This document shows, one piece after another, positions 14,919-21,812 of a stretch of 27,694 nt of DNA (its first letter is position 1; every line of letters begins with the position of its first letter). A program made the position numbers and the translations under genes. Under the pieces are notes generated by a model that saw only the letters and a program-made list of their open reading frames with translations, did not search any database and was not told the DNA's origin. The DNA comes from SFWF01 sp045587065 (lineage in GTDB: Bacteria > Bacillota > Clostridia > Oscillospirales > Acutalibacteraceae): positions 1 to 27,694 of the forward strand of contig JAZNBQ010000049.1 of the NCBI GenBank assembly GCA_045587065.1, read 5' to 3'.

Positions 14919-14950
14919 AAAACACTCGGTCTAGTACCGAGTGTTTATTT
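14919..14950. terminator. Bidirectional terminator between rplL and the araC-type gene
   Basis: Perfect 11-bp stem (14920-14930 with 14936-14946), loop of 5, followed by T-rich sequence on the plus strand and by TTTTTTCTC on the minus strand. The stop codon of the AraC-type gene lies in the loop and its last codons in the stem. Confidence 0.88.
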
Positions 14951-15746
14951 GTTTAGAATATTTTTTTGGAGAAACCCCAAGGTTCTTTTTAAATATATGA
15001 ATAAAATAGCTAAGGTCATTAAATCCGCAATCATAAGCCGTGTCTGTCACACTTTTTTCAGAAAGAAGCATTTCACAAGCCGCTTCAATGCGGTAGGTGG
15101 TAATATATTCAAAAGGAGTGTGACCTGTAATCTCTTTAAAAACTCTGCAAAAGTAGTTGGAACTCATAGAACATTCCTTTGCAAGACTTGAAAGACTGAT
15201 ATTAGAAGAAAAGTTCTTTTCTATATATAAAATTGCAGGCTTAATTTTGTTGGCGCGTTGCTCAAGATTGTTTTTTTGAGGAGTTTGCTTTTTTAAAGCC
15301 TCATATGCGATTTTATGAAGAAGGCTTATTATTTCAAACTCAAATCCTTCGTTGTCTTCCTGAACTTTTTTAAATAAACTATCAACGTCAAAGTTTTCTT
15401 TAAAGGCCACAGGGAATAAAATTTTAGATTTTATAATAGTGCGTATTTTTTGGGTGGAGTACATTATAGAAGGGGAAAAAACAATACATTCATATATACA
15501 ATTTTTAGGCTCACCACCGTGGGCAACACCCCCTGGAATATATATGCTGTCGCCCTCTTTAAGAGTATAAAGAGCATCGCCGATTTGCGCCTGAAAAACC
15601 CCTTTTAAAACCCTTATAATTTCTATATCTTTATGCCAATGGGTTTGCATATGGTATCGCGGACTGCTTTCGCAAAGTTGATAAAACTCTAAAGGGAAAT
15701 CAGCGGTTCCTCTAAGGGTATCTTCATGGAAATAAGAATATTTCAT
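14931..15746 (-). CDS. AraC-family transcriptional regulator with cupin sensor
   Basis: 271 residues. The N-terminal half is a cupin/AraC ligand domain (HWHKDIEIIRVLKG near 37-50, then GDALYTLKEGDSIYIPGGVAHGG). The C-terminal 100 residues hold two helix-turn-helix units: SLSSLAKECSMSSNYFCRVFKE, and the signature region around TDTAYDCGFNDLSYFIHIFKK with GVSPKKY. Such regulators bind a sugar or related signal and activate neighbouring catabolic genes. It is divergent from fucI across 114 bases, so control of fucI is the obvious inference; the inducer could be L-fucose, D-arabinose or a product. The ATG at 15746 follows AGGTGAT. The gene ends inside the terminator hairpin shared with rplL. Confidence 0.92.
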   Translation of the reverse strand: MKYSYFHEDTLRGTADFPLEFYQLCESSPRYHMQTHWHKDIEIIRVLKGVFQAQIGDALYTLKEGDSIYIPGGVAHGGEPKNCIYECIVFSPSIMYSTQKIRTIIKSKILFPVAFKENFDVDSLFKKVQEDNEGFEFEIISLLHKIAYEALKKQTPQKNNLEQRANKIKPAILYIEKNFSSNISLSSLAKECSMSSNYFCRVFKEITGHTPFEYITTYRIEAACEMLLSEKSVTDTAYDCGFNDLSYFIHIFKKNLGVSPKKYSKQINTRY

Positions 15747-15787
15747 AATTTTATCACCTAAATAATAAAATACTTATAGTTTTTTGT

Positions 15788-15817
15788 ATTATAACACAAG
15801 TTTTTTGCTATAGTCAA
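15788..15817 (-). promoter_or_regulatory. Sigma-A promoter of the AraC-type gene
   Basis: On the minus strand TTGACT (15812-15817), 18-base spacer, extended TGTTATAAT with the -10 at 15788-15793. On the opposite strand fucI has TATAAT at 15821-15826 but no good -35 at 16-18 bases, which fits a promoter needing an activator. Confidence 0.65.
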
Positions 15818-15860
15818 TATTATAATTATATTAGAGCCAAATTTAAGGAGGTAGCATAAA

Positions 15861-17660
15861 ATGGCAGAAAACAGACTTATTGGCGGTTGCCCTGTAATCG
15901 GTATCAGACCGGTAATAGATGCCAGACGAGGAGCTTTAAAGGTTCGTGAGGGACTAGAAGAGCAAACAATGGCAATGGCAAAGGCTGCAAAGAAACTTTT
16001 TGAAGACAATTTAAAATATTCCAACGGAGAAAAGGTTAAGGTTGTTATTTCAGATACTACCATTGGCCGTGTGGCAGAGTCTGCCGCTTGTGCCCAACAG
16101 TTTAAGAAGGAATGTGTAGATATTACTTTAACAGTTACGCCTTGTTGGTGTTATGGTAGCGAAACAATGGATATGGACCCACAAACCATTAAGGGAGTTT
16201 GGGGCTTCAATGGTACAGAAAGACCCGGCGCGGTATATCTTGCTTCGGTTCTTGCTACTCACGCACAAAAAGGCCTTCCTGCTTTTGGTATTTATGGCCA
16301 TGAGGTTCAAGATATGGATGATAGTAGCATCCCTGCCGATGTAGAGGAGAAGCTTTTAAGATTCGGTCGCGCCGCAGTTGCTGCAGCTTCCATGAGAGGA
16401 ACGTCATACCTACAAATCGGTTCTATTTGTATGGGTATCGGCGGTTCTATTATTGATTCTGATTTTCTTGAATCATATCTCGGCATGAGAGTTGAATCGG
16501 TAGACGAGGTAGAAATCATTCGTCGAATGACCGAGGGCATCTATGATGAGAAAGAGTTCCAGAAGGCACTTAAATGGGCAAAAGAAAAATGCACCATTGG
16601 TTTTGATAAAAACCCTGATGAACTTAAAATGAGTCCTGAAGAGACAGAAAAGCAATTTGAATTTGTTGTTAAAATGGCAGTAATCATTAAGGACTTGATG
16701 AGAGGAAATAAAAATCTTCCCAAGGGCAGCGAGGAAGAAATGGTTGGACATAATGCCATTGCCGCAGGTTTCCAGGGTCAAAGACAGTGGACCGACTTCT
16801 ACCCTAATGCCGACTTTGCAGAGGCTATTTTAAACACCTCTTTTGACTGGGAGGGCGCCAGAGAACCATACATTTTAGCAACTGAGAATGACGTTCTAAA
16901 CGGACTTGGTATGCTCTTCATGAAACTTCTTACCAACCGTGCTCAGATGTTTGCAGACGTTCGCACATATTGGAGCGCAGATGCAGTAAAGCGTGTAACC
17001 GGTTATAAACTAAAGGGCCACTCTAAAGATTCCGACGGTATAATCCATCTTATAAACTCAGGTGCTTGTTGCCTCGATGCTTGTGGTGAAGCAAAAGATG
17101 AAAAGGGCAACAACGTAATGAAGGAATGGTATAACATTACTGAAGAAGACCAAGAAGCAATATTGTCCAAAACTACTTGGAATGCTGCAGATTTAGGTTA
17201 CTTTAGAGGAGGCGGCTTCTCTTCCAGATTCGAGACCACTGCAACAATGCCAGCAACAATGATTAGATTAAATCTTGTTAAAGGTCTTGGTCCTGTGGTA
17301 CAAATTGCAGAGGGATGGACAGAAGGACTTCCTGCAGAGATTTCTGATAAACTTTGGAAGCGTACCGACTATACCTGGCCTTGCACTTGGTTTGCACCAC
17401 GTTGTGACGGAAAGGAAGGTTCTCCATTTAAAACTGCCTACGATGTAATGAATAATTGGGGAGCTAACCACGGCGCTATTTCGTATGGACATATTGGCGC
17501 AGACGTTATAACCCTTTGCTCAATGCTAAGAATTCCTGTTTCAATGCATAACGTTCCTGAGGACAAAATCTTCAGACCTGCTTGTTGGAATGCTTTTGGC
17601 ATGGACAAGGAAGGACAGGACTACAGAGCTTGTAAAGCTTATGGACCTTTGTATAAATAA
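15861..17660 (+). CDS. fucI: L-fucose isomerase
   Basis: 599 residues, the usual FucI length. It interconverts L-fucose and L-fuculose (and D-arabinose and D-ribulose) with a manganese ion in the cytosol. It begins NRLIGGCPVIGIRPVIDARRG, as the family does, and keeps the metal/catalytic residues: Glu342 in ATEND and Asp366 in FADVRTYW (matching E. coli Glu337 and Asp361), plus the late histidine in the SYGHIGADV region. AAGGAGGT precedes the ATG at 15861. It stands alone: no fuculokinase, fuculose-phosphate aldolase, permease or fucosidase lies in the window, so the rest of the pathway must be elsewhere or the enzyme serves another aldose. Confidence 0.96.
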   Translation: MAENRLIGGCPVIGIRPVIDARRGALKVREGLEEQTMAMAKAAKKLFEDNLKYSNGEKVKVVISDTTIGRVAESAACAQQFKKECVDITLTVTPCWCYGSETMDMDPQTIKGVWGFNGTERPGAVYLASVLATHAQKGLPAFGIYGHEVQDMDDSSIPADVEEKLLRFGRAAVAAASMRGTSYLQIGSICMGIGGSIIDSDFLESYLGMRVESVDEVEIIRRMTEGIYDEKEFQKALKWAKEKCTIGFDKNPDELKMSPEETEKQFEFVVKMAVIIKDLMRGNKNLPKGSEEEMVGHNAIAAGFQGQRQWTDFYPNADFAEAILNTSFDWEGAREPYILATENDVLNGLGMLFMKLLTNRAQMFADVRTYWSADAVKRVTGYKLKGHSKDSDGIIHLINSGACCLDACGEAKDEKGNNVMKEWYNITEEDQEAILSKTTWNAADLGYFRGGGFSSRFETTATMPATMIRLNLVKGLGPVVQIAEGWTEGLPAEISDKLWKRTDYTWPCTWFAPRCDGKEGSPFKTAYDVMNNWGANHGAISYGHIGADVITLCSMLRIPVSMHNVPEDKIFRPACWNAFGMDKEGQDYRACKAYGPLYK

Positions 17661-17668
17661 AAAGCAAC

Positions 17669-17702
17669 AAAACCGCCTAACATAAGGTTAGGCGGTTTTT
17701 TT
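17669..17702. terminator. Bidirectional terminator between fucI and the phosphodiesterase gene
   Basis: Perfect 11-bp GC-rich stem (17671-17681 with 17687-17697), loop of 5, flanked by an A-run on the left and a T-run on the right. It serves fucI on the plus strand and the yfcE-type gene on the minus strand. Confidence 0.92.
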
Positions 17703-18174
17703 ATATCTTTACTATTATAGGCTTAATTCCGTTTTCTAAAATATCAATTACACCATAGCTTCTAAATCCCAAAGCCCCGTGAGAAAGGGAACCGGGATTA
17801 ACAAAATATCTTGTGTTTTCATACTCTGTTATAGCGAGATGGGTGTGTCCAAATAGAATTATATCAGCCTTTTCTGTGTCGGCTACCGCCTTTAACCTTT
17901 CAAGACCCGATTTAACCGAATAGACGTGACCATGGGTGAAAAGAATTTTCTTACCATTTAGGGTTATAAAATCAGTTGTTTTATATTCTGAATAACCATC
18001 ACAGTTTCCTGCTACAATATGAAAGGTTCTGTCAGGATACAAATAGGTGTAGTCTTCAATGTCCTTAATGCAGTCGCCAAGGAAAAATATGTGCTTTGCA
18101 TCCTTTTGAGCTTCAATAGCTTCTTCAATATAAGATTTTCTGCCGTGAGAATCAGATATAACAAGCACTCTCAT
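17701..18174 (-). CDS. YfcE/MJ0936-family metallophosphoesterase
   Basis: 157 residues, a compact calcineurin-like phosphoesterase. The two-metal site is complete: SDSHG (Asp8, His10), GDC (Asp34), GNCD (Asn57), THGH (His81) and GHTH (His110, His112). Relatives hydrolyse artificial phosphodiesters with manganese; the cellular substrate is unknown. In many Firmicutes it follows rdgB, but here it stands alone. The ATG at 18174 follows GGAG by 8 bases. It is convergent with fucI and divergent from the small-gene cassette. Confidence 0.92.
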   Translation of the reverse strand: MRVLVISDSHGRKSYIEEAIEAQKDAKHIFFLGDCIKDIEDYTYLYPDRTFHIVAGNCDGYSEYKTTDFITLNGKKILFTHGHVYSVKSGLERLKAVADTEKADIILFGHTHLAITEYENTRYFVNPGSLSHGALGFRSYGVIDILENGIKPIIVKI

Positions 18175-18187
18175 TTGTTTTCTCCAT

Positions 18188-18216
18188 TCATAGAAATATA
18201 AAGAATATCATACATA
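18188..18216 (+). promoter_or_regulatory. Possible sporulation sigma-E promoter of the small-gene cassette
   Basis: TCATAGA (18188-18194), 14 bases, CATACATA (18209-18216). This resembles the Bacillus/Clostridium sigma-E pattern KMATATT-N14/15-CATACAHT, with two mismatches in the -35 and one in the -10. No acceptable sigma-A pair is seen on this strand ahead of 18253. Weak evidence in A+T-rich DNA. Confidence 0.3.
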
Positions 18217-18224
18217 TTAAGTAC

Positions 18225-18253
18225 ATTATACTTTGAATTTGTGGTGATTTCAA
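18225..18253 (-). promoter_or_regulatory. Sigma-A promoter of the phosphodiesterase gene
   Basis: On the minus strand TTGAAA (18248-18253), 17 bases, TATAAT (18225-18230). The -35 overlaps the ribosome binding region and first base of the divergent small gene at 18253. Confidence 0.6.
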
Positions 18254-18495
18254 TGGATAACAATATAAACACAGAAAAATTGTTTGAGGCATTAAAGGGA
18301 AACAATAAAAATATGGATAAGGGCATAAAAAACAGAAACGTAAATCAGTTAATTTCTGCCCTTAGCGATTCAGACAAAGCAATGTTAAACAATCTTTTAA
18401 AAGACCAAAAGGCGCGAAACGAATTGCTTAATTCTCCTCAGGTAAAGCAGTTTTTAAACAATTTCACAAATAAGGGCGGAAAAAAAGATGGATGA
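18253..18495 (+). CDS. Small hypothetical protein, first of a three-gene cassette
   Basis: 80 residues from an ATG at 18253 (upstream GTGGTGAT serves as ribosome binding site; the longer GTG frame from 18241 is rejected). I do not recognise it. It is polar, Asn/Lys-rich, soluble, with no signal peptide or membrane segment. The middle (ISALSDSDKAMLNNLLKDQ, then NSPQVKQFLNNF) reads as short amphipathic helices. Its end overlaps the start of the next gene by 8 bases, indicating coupled translation. Confidence 0.75.
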   Translation: MDNNINTEKLFEALKGNNKNMDKGIKNRNVNQLISALSDSDKAMLNNLLKDQKARNELLNSPQVKQFLNNFTNKGGKKDG

Positions 18496-18817
18496 TATTT
18501 CCCAAAAGCTTTCAGCTATTTTAAACGACCCTGAGGGAATGGAAAAAATCAAAGCTATGGCAGAAAATATGTTAGGCGGCAGCGAACCTAAAAAAGAAGA
18601 GCCTTTAGATGATTTAGGCATTGATATGATAACCCTTACCAAAATGGTAAATATGTTAAAAAACAAGCGGGAAGAAAGCGACAGGGTAAAACTACTTTTG
18701 GCGTTGCGCCCACATTTATCAGAGGAAAAACAACAAAAGGTTGATACTGCCGTGAAAATATTAAAGCTTTTGGATTTTGCTCCCTTATTTAAAGAAATGG
18801 GCATACTGAATCTGTGA
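18488..18817 (+). CDS. Small hypothetical protein, second of the cassette
   Basis: 109 residues, not recognised. It begins MDDISQKLSAILNDPEGMEKIKAMAENMLGG, a segment resembling the NDPEGMEKIK motif seen in its partner's helix style, followed by an acidic linker and a helical C-terminal half (LLALRPHLSEEKQQKVDTAVKILKLL) ending in FAPLFKEMGIL. Predicted soluble and mostly helical. It overlaps the upstream gene by 8 bases and is 11 bases before the third gene, so all three should be made together. Confidence 0.78.
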   Translation: MDDISQKLSAILNDPEGMEKIKAMAENMLGGSEPKKEEPLDDLGIDMITLTKMVNMLKNKREESDRVKLLLALRPHLSEEKQQKVDTAVKILKLLDFAPLFKEMGILNL

Positions 18818-18828
18818 GGTAGCTTGAT

Positions 18829-19161
18829 ATGGCAGAATATTCGAAAGACGAGTTTGATATAATGAAAAAACAGGCAGCACAAAGGGTAATGGATATGTAT
18901 AAGGGGGTAGAAAGCAAAATGCCGCCCTATCCGGACTTTATTTCTGTGCCAAAAAGGGAAGAAAAAGAGGAAAATGTCAAAAAGGAAACTTATAAAGCTG
19001 CTGAAAAATGTAATAAAAACCCACAGTATTTAAGGTATTTAAATTTCTCAGAACTTGCTAAAAATAAGGATGGATTATTGCTTATTGGTCTCATACTATT
19101 GCTTTCAAGTGAAGGTACCGACGAACTCCTTGTTTTGGCCCTTGCATACGTCCTTCTTTGA
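18829..19161 (+). CDS. Small hypothetical membrane-tail protein, third of the cassette
   Basis: 110 residues, not recognised. GAGGT precedes the ATG by about 9 bases. The first 75 residues are charged and soluble, with MPPYPDFISVP around 28-38. The last 30 are strongly hydrophobic in two short blocks, LLLIGLILLL and LLVLALAYVLL, separated by SSEGTDE, which looks like a C-terminal membrane anchor or hairpin. Short proteins with such leucine-rich tails recur in spore-forming Clostridia, but I cannot name the family. Last gene of the unit; no clear terminator follows. Confidence 0.75.
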   Translation: MAEYSKDEFDIMKKQAAQRVMDMYKGVESKMPPYPDFISVPKREEKEENVKKETYKAAEKCNKNPQYLRYLNFSELAKNKDGLLLIGLILLLSSEGTDELLVLALAYVLL

Positions 19162-19460
19162 TGCATAAATTAGTTACAAAATTCATACTTTTTCGACAAA
19201 AAATTTTCATTATGTAAACATAAATAACCTTATATTTATTATGGTTATCCACCGAGTATTCAACAGTTTTTCAGGATTAAAACTCGAAAATCAAAGGTTT
19301 TAGCCTTAAAATTGTTAATAACTCTGTTAATATCGTGAATTAGTTTTTTATATGTTTATAATGGTTACAAAAACATTATGTAAATTAAAAGGGGCGTGAA
19401 TATTAAGAAAAAACAGACTAAATTGTCACTTGTTGAGCAGAATAAAATTAGGTGATAATA
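19162..19460 (+). other. 299-bp A+T-rich intergenic region
   Basis: No credible gene or RNA. It holds one near-match DnaA box (TTATCCACC, 19245-19253), a possible -10 TATAAT at 19357-19362 with only a poor -35 (GTGAAT, 19335-19340), and a 19-codon frame from GTG 19396 to TGA 19455 whose stop lies in the ribosome binding site of the next gene. None of these is strong; it presumably carries the promoter of the FAD-Rieske gene. Confidence 0.5.
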
Positions 19461-20879
19461 ATGTCTTTTTTTATACAAAATTTATACAAAACTGAAAGGC
19501 TGAATGATAATACAGCTACAGACGTTTGTGTAATCGGTGCAGGTCTGGCAGGCCTGCTAATAGGGTACAAGCTAAAAGAATCAGGAGCTAAGGTAATTGT
19601 TTTGGAGCAAGGGGAACTCTTTACAGGAGAATCAACAAGAACAACTGCGAAAATTACTACAGTTCACGGTATGAAATATGCCGATTTAATAAAAAATATT
19701 GATTTTGATACTGCAAAAAAATATTATCTTGCTGCTTTGGACGGAATGAAATATATAAAAGATACCACAGAAAAATTAAACTGTCCTTGTGGACTGAAAA
19801 AACTTCCCTTTGTTTTGTATTCACGTGTTGAGTCTGATAAGATTCTCTCTGAATATGCCGCCGTTTCAAGACTAAATATGATTGCAAAACTAACTTCCGG
19901 AACAGAGTTGCCCTTTAAAGTCACTAATGCCATAAGATTTGATAATGCATACACTTTTAATCCTGTAAGCTTTATGAACTGTCTTGCAGGACAACTTAAA
20001 ATTTACTCAGATACAAAGGCTATAAAGGTTTCGGGAGACAAGGTTTTCTGTCAGGGTGGAGCAGTGGTAACGGCAAGTCACATAATAGTGGCAACCCATT
20101 ACCCGTTCATTAATAAACTGGGTTTATATTTTGCAAAAATGCATCAGGAAAAGTCCTATGTTGCAGTTTTTGAAAACACACCACAATTTAGCGAAATGTA
20201 TTATTGCGGCGAGGGAAAAGGTTATGCTTTCAGACCTTTTGAGGACAAGCTTATAGTTTCGGGGAATTCTCACAGAACCGGTAAAAGTGAGGAACAAGAT
20301 AATCTTGAAAGATTGGTAAAGGATATAAAGGAATATTTTCCTCAATCAAAGCTTGTTGACAGTTGGTCTGCGCAAGACTGTATGCCGCCTGATAAAATCC
20401 CTTATATAGGTAAATACTCTCGTTATTCCGATAATTTGTACGTAGCCACAGGCTTTGGCAAATGGGGAATGACCACCGCTGCAACTGCTGCATTTGTAAT
20501 AGACAGTATTATAAATAAAAAGGAGAGACCTTATACTCAGATTTTTTCTCCTTTTAGAAAGCTTCATAGTGAGGGCAGAAAACAAATAATAAGTCAAACT
20601 GCCTTGTCGGCAAAAGAACTCATTAAATCTGTAACCTACGTGCCTTTAAAAGAGGTGCGAGATATACCAAGAAATTCTGCACAGGTTGTTAAAATAGAGG
20701 GTAAAAAGGTAGGGGTATATAAAGATATAAACGGAGGACTTCATTATTCAAGAGCCGTATGCGGACATTTAGGTTGTCCGTTAAGTTTTAATAACGGTAC
20801 AAAAAGTTGGGATTGTCCATGCCATGGGTCAAGCTACGATATGGATGGCAATATAATAACTAACCCTTGCAAGCATTAA
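19461..20879 (+). CDS. FAD-dependent oxidoreductase with C-terminal Rieske [2Fe-2S] domain (YhfW-like)
   Basis: 472 residues from the ATG at 19461, six bases after AGGTG; GTG at 19452 is rejected because it is part of that site. The N-terminal DAO-type fold has the dinucleotide motif VIGAGLAGL (24-32) ending in VLEQ, and a late FAD segment YVATGFGKWGMT. The C-terminal 60 residues are a Rieske domain with CGHLGC (Cys434, His436) and CPCH (Cys452, His455), all four cluster ligands, plus the disulfide-type cysteines 439 and 454. It stops soon after (NPCKH), lacking the GPA-type closing strand common in Rieske domains. Relatives such as B. subtilis YhfW have unknown substrates, presumably an amine or other small reductant oxidised in the cytosol. 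Monocistronic. Confidence 0.92.
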   Translation: MSFFIQNLYKTERLNDNTATDVCVIGAGLAGLLIGYKLKESGAKVIVLEQGELFTGESTRTTAKITTVHGMKYADLIKNIDFDTAKKYYLAALDGMKYIKDTTEKLNCPCGLKKLPFVLYSRVESDKILSEYAAVSRLNMIAKLTSGTELPFKVTNAIRFDNAYTFNPVSFMNCLAGQLKIYSDTKAIKVSGDKVFCQGGAVVTASHIIVATHYPFINKLGLYFAKMHQEKSYVAVFENTPQFSEMYYCGEGKGYAFRPFEDKLIVSGNSHRTGKSEEQDNLERLVKDIKEYFPQSKLVDSWSAQDCMPPDKIPYIGKYSRYSDNLYVATGFGKWGMTTAATAAFVIDSIINKKERPYTQIFSPFRKLHSEGRKQIISQTALSAKELIKSVTYVPLKEVRDIPRNSAQVVKIEGKKVGVYKDINGGLHYSRAVCGHLGCPLSFNNGTKSWDCPCHGSSYDMDGNIITNPCKH

Positions 20880-20880
20880 A

Positions 20881-20916
20881 AAAAGACTCATACGCTTAGT
20901 TGCGTATGAGTCTTTT
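20881..20916. terminator. Bidirectional terminator between the FAD-Rieske gene and khpB
   Basis: Perfect 15-bp stem (20881-20895 with 20902-20916), loop of 6, with A-run and T-run at its ends. Ends the plus-strand oxidoreductase gene and the minus-strand rpmH-khpB operon. Confidence 0.93.
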
Positions 20917-20926
20917 AACTTTTGGA

Positions 20927-21793
20927 TTAATTTAATCTGCCGTATAGTGGAACGTCAACTGCGTCCTTCTTAGGCTCTCTCTTAACAGGAGCCGCTAGGT
21001 TGGCATCTTTATTTGCTTTGCGCTTTTCGCCACCCTCAAGACTAATTACAACACGTCTTGAAGCACCTTCACCTGTAGAGTTGGAAACTACGCCGTTAAT
21101 ATTCTGAACAGCAGTATGAATGATTCTTCTCTCATAAGGATTCATTGGCTCTAAGCTGCGACTTCTACCGGTTTTTAAAACCTGCTCAGAAACTTTTTTC
21201 GCAAGTTTCTTTAGGGTCTGTTCGCGCTTTTCGCGATAATTACCAATATTAAGAGTTACCTTGTAATAGCCGTTTCCGGTATTAGCGGCAAGACTTGTAA
21301 GGTACTGAATAGCGTCAAGTGTTTCTCCTCTTCTGCCAATAACAACACCAAGTTTGTCGCCATCAAGACTGATATAAGCGCCGTTATCGGTTTCAGCAAC
21401 CTTAATAACAAGGTTTTCACAACCAAGATTTACAAGAACCTTGGTTAAATATGCAACTGCTTTACCTGCGCTGGAGTTAGAGTCCAGAGTACTTGCATCT
21501 ACAAGATTATCAGGAGCTTCAGACTTTACTTCCTCGGCTTTTGTTGCAGTTTTTTCTGCCTTTTTTACAGGCTTTTCTTTTTTATCTTTTGTTTTGCGTG
21601 GCTTTGGGTCAGGAAGCTCTACGTAGGCTCTGACCTTAGCGGTAGTACCGCCGAACATACCAAGTACTTTTTTCTTATATTCAGAAAGAACTTCTATTTG
21701 AACTTCTTCATCAGCTTTGGCATCAAGACCCTCAATGGCCTTTTGAGTAGCCTCTTCAAGACTTTCGCCTTGACCTATAAATTCTTTAATCAA
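20927..21793 (-). CDS. khpB: RNA-binding protein KhpB (Jag/EloR/SpoIIIJ-associated)
   Basis: 288 residues from a TTG at 21793, chosen because AGGAG lies about 10 bases upstream and the product then begins MIKEFIGQGESLEEA like other Jag proteins; the longer frame from 21838 would overlap yidC. Domains: Jag-N (1-58), a charged Lys/Glu/Pro linker (about 60-108), KH domain with GRRGE at the GxxG loop (153-157), and R3H with RRIIH (222-226). After R3H there is a basic tail to LYGRLN. It binds RNA, with KhpA, and influences cell elongation and division. Last gene of the rpmH-rnpA-yidD-yidC-khpB operon, 19 bases after yidC. Confidence 0.94.
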   Translation of the reverse strand: MIKEFIGQGESLEEATQKAIEGLDAKADEEVQIEVLSEYKKKVLGMFGGTTAKVRAYVELPDPKPRKTKDKKEKPVKKAEKTATKAEEVKSEAPDNLVDASTLDSNSSAGKAVAYLTKVLVNLGCENLVIKVAETDNGAYISLDGDKLGVVIGRRGETLDAIQYLTSLAANTGNGYYKVTLNIGNYREKREQTLKKLAKKVSEQVLKTGRSRSLEPMNPYERRIIHTAVQNINGVVSNSTGEGASRRVVISLEGGEKRKANKDANLAAPVKREPKKDAVDVPLYGRLN

Positions 21794-21812
21794 AACTAAT
21801 CTTCTCCTATTA

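Noticed and set aside
14667..15191. 174-residue plus-strand frame across rplL and the araC-type gene
   Set aside because: It is a Leu/Lys-rich out-of-frame reading of rplL running antisense through the regulator and lacks a ribosome binding site.
15758..16063. 101-residue minus-strand frame over the fucI start
   Set aside because: Antisense to the conserved N-terminus of FucI and across the divergent promoters; not a gene.
19245..19253. DnaA-box-like TTATCCACC in the gap before the FAD-Rieske gene
   Set aside because: A single eight-of-nine match with no second box nearby; expected by chance in A+T-rich DNA.
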